A stretch of 64,000 nucleotides of DNA. Origin: Pteria penguin. Lineage: Eukaryota > Mollusca > Bivalvia > Pterioida > Pteriidae. The notes beneath the pieces were generated by a model. It did not search any database, was not told where the DNA came from, and saw only the letters and a list, made by a program, of their open reading frames with translations. The position numbers were made by a program, and so were the translations under genes. Positions 47,023-59,665 of the stretch are shown in pieces. Position 1 is the stretch's first letter. The number at the start of each line of letters is the position of its first letter. Location of the stretch: assembly GCA_035048485.1 (NCBI GenBank), contig CM068583.1:67005806-67069805 (forward strand), given 5' to 3'.

Positions 47023-47828
47023 ATGATGGAAAATGCAGGTGAGAACAGTTCAGTTAAATTTGTCAACGCTAGCATCGATTACCAGGATGGCAACCAAACG
47101 AATATCTTAAAGGAGATCCAGGTGTCCTTGAATAATATAAATAAACGTTTAGATATATACGATAAAACCACAAAAGATGTAGAAGAAATCAAGAAGGATG
47201 TCTATGAGGCCGATGGGATCGAGCGCCGTTTGGAGTATACCTCCCAGCAGTCCGAACAATGTTGTACGGAACTTGATGAAATTAGGTACGAGAACACACA
47301 ACTACATGTACGGCGTAAATGGATAAGCGTATGTCCATTATGGACGAAGTCGTTCAATGAGAGATAACATCTTAATCCACAACTTCCCATATTCTACCAA
47401 TGAAGACCTTGCGAAAGCGGTTCCAGAGGCATTAAAACAACACCTAGGAGATGATGTGGAATTCGTAAGAATTCATCGGAATGGCCAGAGATCGCAAGCT
47501 TACAAACAGGGAGAAAAAAGATGAACTTTTAAAATCACAAAGAGATAAAAAGTAACGCCATATCAGCATTCCATTCTACATCACAGCGCAGGATCCGCCG
47601 CAGACAGTAGAGGCACGCAGGAGGCTCTATAACAAATCCGACTCCTTCCTCCAACAAAACATCGCAACAAAGGTACAGAAAGGAAACATTATCATGCCAA
47701 ATGGGTCGAAATATGAGGACGAAGTACCGCTCTTATTGAATGCTGATATTCTGCAGATCAGTGAGGACGAGTACACAGATTTTGAAAACGTCAGCGTAGC
47801 ATCGTCAGATCCGATCGAGAGGGGTGGT
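47023..47828 (+). pseudogene. L1-type LINE ORF1 relic (RNA-binding protein), frameshifted
   Basis: The first frame (47023-47367) reads KEIQVSLNNINKRLDIYDK and onwards, a coiled-coil start. After frameshifts come NILIHNFPYSTNEDLAKAVP with EALKQHLGDDVEFVRIHRNG (the RRM-like part), then YHIPFYITAQDPPQTVEARR with RLYNKSDSFLQQNIATKVQ (the carboxy-terminal part). This is the usual order of L1/Tx1 ORF1 proteins, nucleic-acid chaperones for retrotransposition. No ORF2 follows; it ends against a SINE core. It may belong with the Tx1-like ORF2 type at 59.7 kb. Confidence 0.78.
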
Positions 47829-47835
47829 AGTAGAA

Positions 47836-48000
47836 ACCGCGGTCCTGTGTCACGGTAGGCGTGGCACGTAAAAGATCCCTCACTGCTTCAGGTAGGTCCG
47901 ATGCAAAGGTCTAAATATGTATGCAATGCATCAGGCAGATGCCGTCACCATATACTTGAAATAATCGTGAAGTGACGTAAAACAATAATCAATCAATGGA
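47836..48000 (+). mobile_element. SINE conserved core and tail (5' truncated)
   Basis: GAAACCGCGGTCCTGTGTCA with CGGTAGGCGTGGCACGTAAA equals the core of the SINE at 8488-8838, and GAAATAATCGTGAAGTGACG with AACAATAATCAATCAATG equals its tail. The tRNA-like head is missing, as expected after incomplete reverse transcription. Confidence 0.85.
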
Positions 48001-49954
48001 AATTTTACAGGTTAAGTATGGGGAAACAATGGGACAATGTTAGTCAAATGTATTGAAAATATATAATGTACGATTTGGATTATTAGCCATGGTTGGCTGT
48101 AGTACATTATGCACTGGTCTTTATACACTGAATATAAATGGGACAATTGTCATCTAACACATACGAAGTATAGCACAAGGCACAGTGCTCGTCGTGATTT
48201 AAACAGCATATAAAAAGAGAGGTGGATCACCACCCTGCCCGCATTTTCTATGGATCAGCAAATGTGATCTATTATATGTAGATAAAATGGTCTATTCGTA
48301 AATTAAAAGATAAAGGTTTTGTCTGCGGTATTGAGGATGCGTAGTTCATTATGTCCTGTTTGTAAGACACCAACTTGTGAAGTGACTGCAACGTTTGCTG
48401 TTCTATTAGGCAAGGTCTGCAATTGTCTGAGAGTTTGTCTTTGGAAGTTTTCTAGCCCTGGAGGCCCTATTTCCTATAATTTAGAAGCTCAATGCCATGT
48501 AAGATTCTAGGAATTGCAAAAGTCATCCACATATTGGTGGTTATCATTGGGGAAAGTCCATTTTTCCGTGCATACCGCTTCCAAGTAAAGCATATATTAT
48601 TTTGCGGTCCATGACTATGCTATGGTCTATATCTAGGTATTAATAGGGTTCCTTTCTCTTTACAAGTTTAGATCTTCGCGCAGCGATAGCAAGCATGAGG
48701 ACCTGAACTGACCTTCGTCGAAAGGAAAAGAGAACACCCCCCCCTTCCGAAATCCGGGGGTGGGGGTGTTTCCCGAACCCCCCCCCCCTCCCCAAACACC
48801 CCTAAATCCACCCTTATGTCTGGGATACGCCCCAAAAGAAAAAACCTTGACTAACGTAAACAGAAGAAAAATATTTGTAAAATTGCAGTTGTCTTTGGAA
48901 ATGAAGTTATCGATTAATATTATTAAGCTGAAGATTTGAAAGAGAAAACATTCATTGCCCTCTTTTACGTCTATTTGTACTTTCTTGATAAACATTTACG
49001 GCCACAGAGGTCAAACAATATAGCGTGCATTCAGTTTTAATCGTGTCCAATATAACGACCGTAATGGTAATCTAAAGTTATGATGCTACTATCATGACTT
49101 ATCCTTTTCTGACCCAATAATCCAAAAACTCATTCTTTAACCGATGTTTTAAATAAAGACCAAGATGCTTTTATCGTGTAATTTGGGAACGTATACTTTT
49201 ACTTTCGATTTCGCTCGTTACAATACGCGACGAAAATCGACCGCATTTCATGTCCATTGTTATGAATGTAGTTAACCATTTTGTTATTTTAGTGGTTGTT
49301 TCCAAACATAAACTATATAAGAATAAAGTCCAAACATTCTTCATTTTGTATTTTAACCATTTATATCGAGTGTTTTTGAAAGTTGTATTGAGAATGTGTA
49401 ATGTAATTTTCGATTACCGGTACGCTCGTTATGTTGTAGTCACATTCTTCTTAGAATACACAAATAAGGTGATACTTGAATTAAGGTTTTTAAAATAGGT
49501 ATGCATGAGACAAAAATGAGCATTATTACAATGTTACAATGTTATTTCAGATATTTTGTGAAATTTAATTGATACATCCTAATTTTTCGTGTCCTGTTAT
49601 GCACGTAATTTAGTTTTTTAAAAAGCGTCATTAATAGAACTCTGGTCATGATATATCGATTTAATCTTGCCCTACACTCTAGTCTATCTTAATTATTGTA
49701 TCTGATAACCATAGTGCAGAATGACTCTTCATAATTTTGATTTCATAACTAAAATAGATTACGATAAATACGTATGTTATGGTGTCCAATTTGCTTGACA
49801 TTTTTAAAACCTTTTAAACATATATGTATTTTCAAAACTTTTTTTTCTCGATAAAAGCATTAGATAGTACATCAGAGTTCATACAATGAACATGAAAGCT
49901 GTTTCATTTGCTTATGTTATAAAATTATTTAGGACACCATGTCACGCGCGTAAT
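48001..49954. other. Intergenic or intronic stretch, no gene recognised
   Basis: About 1.95 kb. There is a C/G-rich patch at 48735-48805 (imperfect inverted C and G runs, likely a MITE remnant). Open frames of 60-110 codons show no domains. Possible further DCST2-like exons were looked for and not found. Confidence 0.45.
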
Positions 49955-51118
49955 GAATTCAAATTCAAATTCTTTATTGGCGTAACACATCTAATCTTAC
50001 AATGGTTATTGCCTAAGAATAAACGAACAAACAATATGACAGTATAAAGCGTATATGGCAATAGAGTGTCATAAAGTATTAATCTGCCTTTGTTAAAATT
50101 AAGGGTCTTTAAAAGTTGGTGGAAATGCCCACAGAACGATACAATGCTATACTGGCATGAGCCCAACAGAAAATACAATAATACAGAGGTATGAAAATGA
50201 TACACAGTTCATAAATGGTATAGAGAGATTACAGTATATTAATGTGTATTTATAATGCACAATGAGTCCTCTCAATACGAGACACATTAAATATGACTAT
50301 GTTTGTAATGACTCACATCTAATTTTAACAAGGTTAGTATGTAATTAGATGTTGCCTTTAACACACTAGCACTCTCAGCATTAAACAATAAAGTAGATTT
50401 TGACCCTGAATTAAAAAACAAAATCTATTATAACGTTTAGACATTGAGTCAATGAAAATATTTCTTTCATTTCATATTTACAACATTCCCATAAGAAGTG
50501 GGTTTCATTTTCAACAATATTATCATTACAGACTTTACACAGTCTGTCATTTTTATTTATTTTAATATATCTTCCCCTTTCAATTTCGAGCTTGTGAGCA
50601 CTAAGTCAAATTTTTGCCAAGGTCCCTTTATCAAGTTTAGATGGAATTATATCAACATATGGTGCTCTATGGTTAAATTCATAGATACAAGTTTTCTAAA
50701 ATTCTATTTTTTCTGAATTCATCACTTTAAAATGTTGTTTTTGTAAACATAAATCTTTAAAACGTTGAAATAACTGTGGAAGTAACGGTTTGATTGAGCG
50801 AGTAGGAATAAGTTGGTTTAGAAAGGGAAAACCTGCTAATTGTAAGCAAGTTTTAATACTGTTTACCCATGGATTACAATTGCAAGTTACCAGCAGTATT
50901 TCATGCGCTAGTAAATCACTTCATGAAATTAGATGTTCTAAAAACTTAAAAGAGGAACAATGGATATAATTTTTAATGGCAGTCTAACCAGTTCTGCCAA
51001 ACACGCAGCATTGTTGGTCTTACAATAGACACCAAGAATTTCTTTGACAAATTTTGAGTGTAGGAGTTCATAGGATTCTGAACCTTTATTTTTTAGTACA
51101 AAATCAAGACCCAAGATT

Positions 51119-52151
51119 TCACAACAATACAGAAGGATGGGTTTTACTAATGTGTTTTTCTAGGAGTTTACATGGATTATTAAGTCCAATAGAGGTTTTT
51201 ATTTTGAAGTATGCTTTACGGGCTTTTTCCATTAGGGTTGTAACCCCCAAGTTAAAATTGCCATTGTTTTTCAGAATCACTCCAAGGTAACAGAACTTGG
51301 TTACTGTCTCAATGGTTTTGTCATTGTAATTAAATGGGTTAATAAATGATTTTCCATTGGCGTTAAAAATAAGTACTTTCGATTTTGTAGCATTAACCTC
51401 TAATTTCCAACAAACACAGAATTCATATAATTTATCAAGACATTTTTGTAATCCAGTAGGGCTTGTGGATAATAGAACCAGGCCGTCTGCATATAATAAG
51501 CAGCTGATGTTCAAATTGCCAATTACAATTGGATCGGGGTTGTCATCTTGTATTTCACTAACAATATTATTGATGAATATGTTAAACAGAGCTGGGCTTA
51601 ACACGTCTCCCTGCTTGACACCGCGGTTTGATAGACAGGGTTCACTTAAACCATCTATAAATTTGATTCTGCTCTTTGTATTTACATACAGGAACTGGAT
51701 AACGTAATAAATCTTTTTTTGGGATACTATGTTTTAGAAGTAAGTAGAATAGCCCTGATCTCTAAACAGTATCATATGCTTTCTTCAGATCAATGAAGGC
51801 GGTAAAAACTTTCTTTTTCTCTTTTTTTTTATAGTGACTTATAATTGATTTAAAAGTAAAAATATGATCTGACGTACGACGTTTTTCCCTGAGATCTATT
51901 TGGTGTTTACTAATAAGATCATTTGCATTAACAAACTCAAGTAGTCTAGCATGAATTATTTTGTTGAACAGTTTGTCTAAATTTGAACTAATTGAAATGC
52001 CTCTATAATTATTAGGGCCCATTCTACTTCTCTTCTTATGCAATGGGACCAAGACATTTTCATTCCATAATTTAGGGAAAACACCACAATCAAAAATGTA
52101 GTTAAATTTTAGTAATGGGTTTGTTATGGCATTTAAACCATATTTTATCAT
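51119..52151 (-). pseudogene. Reverse transcriptase domain of the 6.6-kb LINE
   Basis: Blocks in order: VFPKLWNENVLVPLHKKRSR, NNYRGISISSNLDKLFNKII, AFIDLKKAYDTV (first catalytic Asp; frameshift near 51762), GVKQGDVLSPALFNIFIN, then CLLYADGLVLLS, where the usual YADD is YADG, so one catalytic Asp is lost. NATKSKVLIF and FCYLGVILKNNGNF are the usual blocks after the palm. Inactive by frameshift and by the Asp-to-Gly change. Confidence 0.85.
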
Positions 52152-52824
52152 CTCATTAGAGATTAAGTCGTCAGCTGAACTCTTGCCAATTTTAAGAGAC
52201 TTAACAGCCTTGATTATCTCATCTTTACCAATCTTACAATTAAGGTTATTATGGCTATTACTAGATTCAAGCTCACACTCGAGATTTTCTAAATTTTTTA
52301 TAACCTTAGATTGGAAGGCATCAAGGGTATTGTCACTTGTGTTTAGTAATTTGAAATGTTGGATTAATTCATTATGAGGAATTGAGTCATTTACATTATT
52401 AGGGGAAGAATTAAGTTTGTTAATAAGCTTCCAAAATGTCTTTGGATTCTTTTCATTTCTAAGAAAAAAGAGGAGTTACCGGCTCAGTTATGTGGCAGAA
52501 GTCACCATGGATCTATACAATACATGAATATAAATAATATAATAGAACATTTAATAGTACTTATGTCCTGACAAATCTTTTGTTTATATAGTTTTTGTTC
52601 ATGTTCACATTTCCGTCTGAATTTCGCCTTTAGAGAGTAAAAAGATTGTCTATAGCTATCATTAAAAGGAAATTTATTAACAAGTTATCCATAACTTTTG
52701 ACCATGTTACGTAAATCGGTACAAGATTCTGTAAACCAGGGTTTTCTGATTTTTTTTTTTGTACAATTCCTTTTAGATTTAATGTTTTTAAATACAAATT
52801 TAGCAGAGTTTTTGGATACTTCAA

Positions 52825-53894
52825 TTATAATAGAATTGAATGAGTCTTACCAGTCAAAGGAGACAATAATTGTTCTTGAAAATCATAAAAATGATGTGAA
52901 TAAATGCTACATACAATTGGACAATGATCTGTAAAAGCCGAGAATTGTAACACTTTGAAAAGACCAATCTGATTTAGCAGTTCCGTAGATGATGAAGTAT
53001 AATCTACAAGACAACACCCATTATATGTAATACATGAAGGTTTACCATGTAGGTCACCAATAGTTCTTCCATTTACAATTCTCAAGCCCGATTCTTTACA
53101 TAAGTTTAGCAAACTTTTACCACTATTATTAATACGTTTGTGGTCCTGGTTGTTTCTTGACATCATATGGTCTATTTTATAATGACTGTCATCTGAAACA
53201 CTATGATCAGATTGATCATTTAAGACAAAATCAGCATTGGTATTCGTGTAGGCATTAAAATCACCCAGAATCATTATATCACCAAATTTACTGTATTTTT
53301 CTATGCCCTGAAGCAAATGGGCATACACTGACTCTTGGTCAGGTACATTGCCTGAATTATTTTCAGGAGAAATATATACAATAGCAAGGTATAAATCCCT
53401 AGAAAAATTAAAGAAACTACAATCTAGTTTTAATCATAATATATCTGTATGGTCATTTTGTAATATTTTAATACCTTTTACTGAACAACATTTAGCATAT
53501 ACACAGATACCACCAGAGAGTTGACGTGCTTTCTTCCGTTTTTTTTTCTTGAGCTTGATGAGACAAGTTCGAAATTTGGTATATGGAGATGTTGGTTAGA
53601 TTCACTACCACACCATGTTTCAACAAAACTGAGAATATGCATTTTTCTGTTTACATTTAAAAAGTGATTATCAACTAATTTGTCAGCCCTTAGCCCTTCA
53701 ATATTCCACATTGCTATATTAAGCAAGGGCTGGTTGAGAGGATTCAAGTACCTTTTTCTCTTCATGACATAATATCGTTGTATATAAGGATGTTGGGTAA
53801 AACAACAAGATATTAGGATAATTTCAAGAGAGGTCAATGATATTATTATTAGTGTAACAACAAATTCCTTTGTGGTGTCACAAAAGTTACACAT
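52825..53894 (-). pseudogene. Endonuclease domain of the 6.6-kb LINE
   Basis: First part (53894-53478) has LLNIAMWNIEGLRADKLVDN and ILSFVETWCG (the Asn and Glu blocks). The second part (53328-52825), after a break, has IMILGDFNAYTNTNADF, SLLNLCKESGLRIVNGRTIG, CLVDYTSSS and FSAFTDHCPIV. The SDH block reads TDH, so catalytic Asp-His is kept. Breaks between the parts make it non-functional. It is the closest relative here of the fragment at 1-810. Confidence 0.83.
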
Positions 53895-54480
53895 ATAACA
53901 TATTTTATGGCGATTACTAAATTTAAAACATAGTTGTTCTACAGTGAAAACCTACAATTAAGTTGATTCTAAAAAAGAAGTACATCAACAAAATTCATGT
54001 ATGACAAGTACTGTATAACAACTGAAGTATCACACACCTTTCTACATTGACAGGTTCATATATAATATTATCTGTAATACAATTTGTATTAAACTAACAA
54101 ACTATAATGTATCTACATGTACATGCAAGGAAAAAGAGAAAAAATATAACATCAAGAATGATATGTACATTTGTGAGGAAAAACTAATTGGCCAGTAATT
54201 TTGCTGCCTTAAAAATTTTGACTAGTAATTCAATAGACCACATTCCGAATCTAGCACCTAATGCCACCCCGACCGAGCCAATACAACCTGTCGCAGGTTC
54301 CTCTTTTGAGACCACAACAAAAACACGTCTTACATTGTGACGTTACATCAGATCACCTAACCATACCGGCCCCGACAAAATGACACAAAAAACCGGAACC
54401 GGAACATGGCCTATTGATCTAAATATATATGCAAAAAGACAAGAGTTTTAAGTCCCATGGCATTATAGGGGTATAAAATA

Positions 54481-56555
54481 TCAGTTCCTTGTGGCAATGG
54501 AGTGTGGGTTCGCTGACCAATTCATGGGTTGAGACCAGGCCCACGAATTGTTTATCGGAAAGTTTTGATATGGGTTTTGATGGGTCTGCTGGGGTCCAGG
54601 GATCCATGGCGGAGGACACACAGAGTTTGTGCAGACAAATGGCATGAACGGAGGCGGAGTATTTTGGGTGATTGGTCGGTAGGTGTTCAAGGGTGGTGAC
54701 ATATTTGATGGTGGATATACTGGCTTTGACTCTTGATAACTGGCACTGTCATTACGGTACGGTTTCCTAGAACTGCCAGAATTTTGCTGTGTAATTGTAA
54801 CAGACCCAGGACGGATTGAATTTCTCGCACCACGATTTGTGGGTTTAGATAATCCGACAGCTTGCTTGAGATGGGAAACTAGAGAAGCAAGACCGGTGTT
54901 GTTCATATGAACGTCATCATAAAACATGTTGTCCGATGGTTCGAAGTTGTTGATGATTTTACACATACGGATAATGCTCACACACTGATCTGATACGGAG
55001 GTTTGCCTCACGGACCCTGTCACATGACAGATCTTTTTGACGGAATATCGGTAGTAGGAAGATTTTCGCATTATTCCAAGATAGAGTGCAGTAACATCCT
55101 TGAGAAATCAGCCTCATCTACCCCCTTCTCTTGCAAGTCGCAAGTTCCAACATGTATGATCGCATTCTTTGGGTTGAAGGAGCTAATATTGTTTTCAATG
55201 AAATTAGCACAAGTTGCTGCTCCCCCGCTTATGAAGCGCTTTATTGGTTTTGCCTTTGGAGTAAAACGTTTGGGAATAACCCTTCGAAGAATTGAATCAC
55301 TTAGGATGAGGAAATTGCAATCATTCCGTTTTCCTGTAGTCGCCAAATCCTGATTACTCCGTGTTTCATGTACATCATTTGACAGTGAAACACTACCTGT
55401 ATTCAAAGAAGAGAATGTTTCAGGAACTTCAATTCTTGCTGGACAATCATTACTAGCACAGGATTCTGGCTTCTTTACAATGGTATTACTTTGATACTCA
55501 GCATGGTCAGTATTATACGGGATATATTTTGATGTTGACCCAGGGATACTTTCTAAAACTTGCGAGACTTTGCTGTCTAAATCTACTATATGGTCACTGA
55601 GTTTTTCCACAACAAGCGTTATAGTGTCCACTTTAGTTAGAAGCTCATCATGTCGCGTTGCTAGGGATTTAATTTGCGTGTCCATAACATTGGACTTTAC
55701 ATGGAAGGAGTCAATAGTTGTTGAGCAATGTTTAATGCTGGACTCTGATGATTCCAGGTTTTCCACGATTTTTTCTTATGGTTGTCTATGTATTCCTTAA
55801 CTATTGTGTGTGCGGAATCTGGAACAGAGGAGCTCATGGTTGATTGAATGTCACCAAGCTTCTGCACAAAGGATACTAATGCAGTTTCCATTGTTGTCAA
55901 TATTGTATTTATTTCTATAAATTTAGAGTCCATTGTTTTGCTTAGCAACTGTGCCTTCTCTCTGGGGTTAGTTTTTGCTTTTATAGGAGTCTCATTCAGC
56001 GGGGTGGGTATCGGTGTGTGAAATAGATCCTCATTACTTCTAGCTTTTTGTAATCTCTTGTTACATGGAGGGTTTTCATCAACTATTTTCGGTACCGTGG
56101 ATTCACCTTTTACGTGAACTTCCCCATCTTCAAAGTTATCACATTTAGCTTTTAGTTTTTCAAAGAATGAATCTGAAAACAGAGTGCATTTATCACCTTG
56201 GATCACAACAGAACCAGAATTGACAATGTTAACTTTAACTGTGTTATTTTGGTCATGATCTTAGTCGAAAACTATTGATATCGTACAACCAGTGCTTTTC
56301 GGCTGAATACTCAATTTGTCTTTCCCAAAAAGAGGTCAGAACCTCTTTCCACGTTTTGGTTCGAGTGGTTTTGAAAGCATTGTTTGTTTTCCCATTTACT
56401 TGGAGGTGATTGCGGAGTTTTTCATACATAATTTCATCAGACTGTTCATTCACGTTATTCAAGGTTTGCTCCATTTCATCACCGACGAAACAATCATCGT
56501 ATATGCTAGAGGGCCTCGTTTCACGAGATTCAGACACACGAGGTTCAGACGCCAT
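54481..56555 (-). pseudogene. LINE ORF1 with SGNH hydrolase/esterase-like domain and Pro-rich tail
   Basis: Segment 1 (56555-56253) begins MASEPRVSESRETRPSSIYD. Segment 2 (56206-55697) holds a long predicted helix (KFIEINTILTTMETALVSFV). Segment 3 (55766-55071) continues the coil, then CNFLILSDSILRRVIPKRFT (block I, DS), FISGGAATCANFIENNISSF, and AIIHVGTCDL (block III, where GTND is usual; the Asn is Cys here). Segment 4 (55071-54481) has FYDDVHMNNTGLASLVSHL (block V Asp-x-x-His) and a proline-rich tail (TQNTPPPFMPF, SVCPPPWIPGPQQ). The frameshift between segments 3 and 4 lies in the esterase domain. Such ORF1 esterases are thought to aid membrane or RNP association. Confidence 0.8.
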
Positions 56556-56886
56556 TTTCGTTAATTTTTCGTGAGTGATGTCTCGCCTTCAACTCAGTTT
56601 TAATAGATATCCCAACATCCTACACAACAATCACATAGTTCAATGGATGCACATTGGTAAAGTAAAGTAACATAAGCAAAATTATCACAATTGACCTTGG
56701 ATTCGATCCACAAAAATCTAACAACATTGCTTTAAAAAATACACAACTATCTTGAAACGAAGGACAACTCGTATCGTAATATTTCGTATTGTCCTTCTAT
56801 GATGCTAAATTACTAAGAAAATGCCCATTAAGTTATCTTCTAAATCTTCCCCTACTGTAAAATGCTTTGGTACTATTTGACCACCG
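56556..56886. other. LINE 5' UTR or spacer
   Basis: About 330 bp between ORF1 of the LINE and the TTAA transposon. It contains a hairpin (GAAGGACAA...TTGTCCTTC, 56759-56797). No gene. Confidence 0.45.
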
Positions 56887-58015
56887 TTAAAGTTGCATTA
56901 GCTGTCAAAATTAGTATAACAAGAATGTTATGTTTCATTTAATTATTTGAAATAACATACAATCAAACTACAAAACATAGTTATACTACAACTACATACT
57001 ACAACTCTTTTGACGACATTGACACGTTTTTATAAATCGGAAAAATGGAGAAATGTCCGTTATATTCACCATTTGCACAACATTTGACACGTATGTAGTT
57101 CGGGTCAGAAAATCACGTGATAAAAACAATATACTAAAGTGTGTCGCTGAGTATATCTTCGTAAAAACATGTTTTATCTAGCTTTGTAAACTCAAAGATA
57201 TATAGGCGCATACTAAATGCACAGAAGAAAAGAAAAAATGTCATTAGTAATACTGTCAATAGTAATTTGGCTATATACAACGAACATTTTAAAGCTTTAT
57301 GTCACATTAGTAGTCCCACATGATTTGATCGAGGGGCCCCAAAAAAGGACTCTTAAAACAATTTCTTTTAAAGAATTTTACAAAATGCATTTACGTCTGC
57401 CATGTCGTCCACTTTACACATTATTATCAACAGTTAATTTTAAGTGATTACCTTACCTAATGACAGTGAATATCGGACCGCCTTCGTTATACAAACACCC
57501 AAGTAATCAATAAAATGGAATGTCAAGGCCTCGTGCTGACGTGGTATTGAAAAATGTAAACATTAAAGTCTCGTGCGAAGTATTTCGTGTAAATTGGCAA
57601 CTCTCCCTCGTTCCCATCGCTCTAGTGCAACGTCTATGTTGTTCTTGTTCTAAAAATGTTTCGTCACAGACTTTTTTCATCCCTGATGTTATGGAATTCT
57701 GTCTTTAATCGAGGACGTCTCATCTCCAATAGCTTTGTCTACGTCACCAGTGTTGTTGTTATTAGTGAAAGTTTCCTAATTTCGCGTTAGTTGGCTAAGT
57801 CATTGATACACTGATATACCAGATGAAGAAAAAATTACCGACTTCGTGTGGGTAGGTCGTAATTATTTAATTACATTTTAATGACTTTTTCCACTACTAA
57901 CCGAACTTATATAACATTGTAATTTCGTATAAAAGCTTAACTTCAGGAGAGAGTCAGGGTTAAAAGTTACAGCTTTCGTTTTTAATACGGAAAATGACAG
58001 CTAGAGCAACTTTAA
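56887..58015 (-). mobile_element. TTAA-flanked transposon, copy 2 (full length, inverted)
   Basis: Inverse orientation of 1826-2948 and similar along the full length. Ends TTAAAGTTGCATTAGCTGTC (left) and the inverse of TTAAAGTTGCTCTAGCTGTC (right), with TTAA at 56887-56890 and 58012-58015. Flanks outside TTAA differ from copy 1. Many single-base differences from copy 1 indicate an old family. Confidence 0.85.
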
Positions 58016-58024
58016 TGTCATTTA

Positions 58025-59353
58025 GAGCTAATTTAAGTTGTGCTCAATTAGCTTTGTTTCGGATTTCATCATTTAAGTTATTCCAGAGATTCGTAATAAA
58101 GGGAATATATGAAAGCAAAGAACTATGAAGACGAAAAGAAGGGACTTGATAATTTTGATTATTTCTTAGATTATAAGAAGTTGTCTCTTGAACCTGAACT
58201 AGTAGAAGATTTTTGAGATCCTGTGGTGTTTGATTATTTTTTATCTTATAAAAAAGTTAACTTTCTTTTTCCCGTCGTGATTTCAAAGATACCTACCCTG
58301 TTTCTTTAAATAACGAGGGTGGACCTGTAACAATTCTAGCTGCTTGATATTGGGAGTTCACACGCGTATTCGAGAAGAGGGAGAATGAAGGTCAAATAGA
58401 TTTTGTTTAGAGTACACCGACTAAGGACATATTTTAGTTTTCGAAGAACATTTATTTGATTTAGAGCTGTCATACAAATATTACTGATATGATTAGACCA
58501 TTTACCATCAGAATTGAATATGACACCTAAGTGCCTGCGACTCTGCGTAGCATTAAGTGGGTTGTTACCAAATCGAAGGTCAAGGTCATTCGTGTTACTA
58601 TTACTGATAATAAGAATATCTGTTTTTGTAGGGTTAAAGGAAACTATCTATTTTTTTTAAGACCATACATGTATCTTATCTAAATCGGCATTAATCACAC
58701 GTTCTATATCATTAAGATGTTTAGAAGAATAAAGTAACGACGTGTCTTCAGCAAAATGACTCGTAAGACTTAAAAGATTTTCGGCAATGTCGTTAATATA
58801 AATTAGGAAGAGAAATGGACCCAGGACTGACCCCTGGGGGACGCCTGCTGATGTGTACCTGAACGAAGAATTGTTATTATTAACTACTACAGATTGTTCG
58901 CGCTTAGCTACGTAATTTTCCAAAAAAAAAGCAAGACAGAACCGCCAATCCCGTATGATTCTAATTTGGTTATCGATCCCCGATGCCCAACTTTATCGAA
59001 AGCTTTTGATATATATCGAAAAATACCAAGCATGAATGTTCATTTCTTTCTCTATTTAAACAAATATGATGATACAATTCTATTAACTGATGTACAGTTG
59101 AGTGGTTTGGAAGAAACCCCGACTGAAATTCGTAGAACAATTTATTATCGATCATATAAATATGCAAATGTTTAAACACACACCTTTCAAAGACTTTGCC
59201 AACAGTACTGAGAAGAGAGATCGGTCTATAATTAGATGGTAACTGTCTATTTTCTTTTTTAAAAAAGGGTATTACCATTGCTTTCTTCCATACAGTTGGA
59301 AAAATACTTTCTTTTAGACACATGTGCAGTACTGAAGACTTACTTACCTGCAT
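58025..59353 (-). pseudogene. Jockey/CR1-like reverse transcriptase fragment
   Basis: From 59353: ESIFPTVWKKAMVIPFFKK, NYRPISLLSTVGKVFERCVF, FQSGFLPNHSTVHQLI and LVFFDIYQKLS (the first Asp block, FFDI, after which the frame shifts). Then YTSAGVPQGSVLGPFLFLIY and LTSHFAEDTSLL, in which the usual FADD is FAED. The 5' half of the element is missing and the 3' part runs to about 58025, next to the TTAA transposon. It has no close match to the 21-24 kb LINE in wording but the same motif style. Confidence 0.85.
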
Positions 59354-59665
59354 ACAAGTTAGTGAACTTTATATTTATTCATCGATTGGTGCTATTAAAT
59401 ACTTTGTAAAGCCCGTTTTGCCAAAAGCGTAGGATTTCCCGCGGTTCTTTATATTTCTATGCTACAGCAGCACTAACTGAATCTTCTACAAATTCTTAAC
59501 CTCTCCCCCTACTTCACTTCACTCCTTGCAATACGATTATGCATTTATCCGTACGAGTTGAGTGCATCTTTATTTATATAATTACCTTGAAGATCAATCA
59601 GAACATAAACATGTGGTCGTCGTTCATTATAGACACAGCTGTATTCTTTAAACACATTATTAAAT
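59354..59665. other. Spacer between two LINE relics
   Basis: About 310 bp without a recognised feature. It may include the 5' UTR of the Tx1-like element. Confidence 0.4.

Larger units (their letters stand above)
49955..56555 (-). mobile_element. Nearly full-length decayed LINE with esterase-type ORF1 (~6.6 kb)
   Basis: Reading leftwards from 56555: ORF1 with coiled-coil and SGNH hydrolase-like parts (to 54481), a ~600-bp inter-ORF spacer, ORF2 endonuclease (53894-52825), reverse transcriptase (52151-51119), a C-terminal region to ~50450, and a 3' end at ~49955 where the minus strand reads CCAATAAAGAATTTGAATTT, i.e. AATAAA followed by a short GAATTT repeat tail. Many frameshifts and stops are present. 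An SGNH/esterase ORF1 is known from CR1-superfamily elements, while GVKQGD in the RT is more usual in other clades, so I leave the clade open. Confidence 0.83.

Noticed and set aside
48319..48510. 63-codon frame with several cysteines (CPVCKTPTCEV)
   Set aside because: Considered as a zinc-finger or later DCST2 (RING-like) exon, but there is no matching phase, splice site or cysteine spacing.
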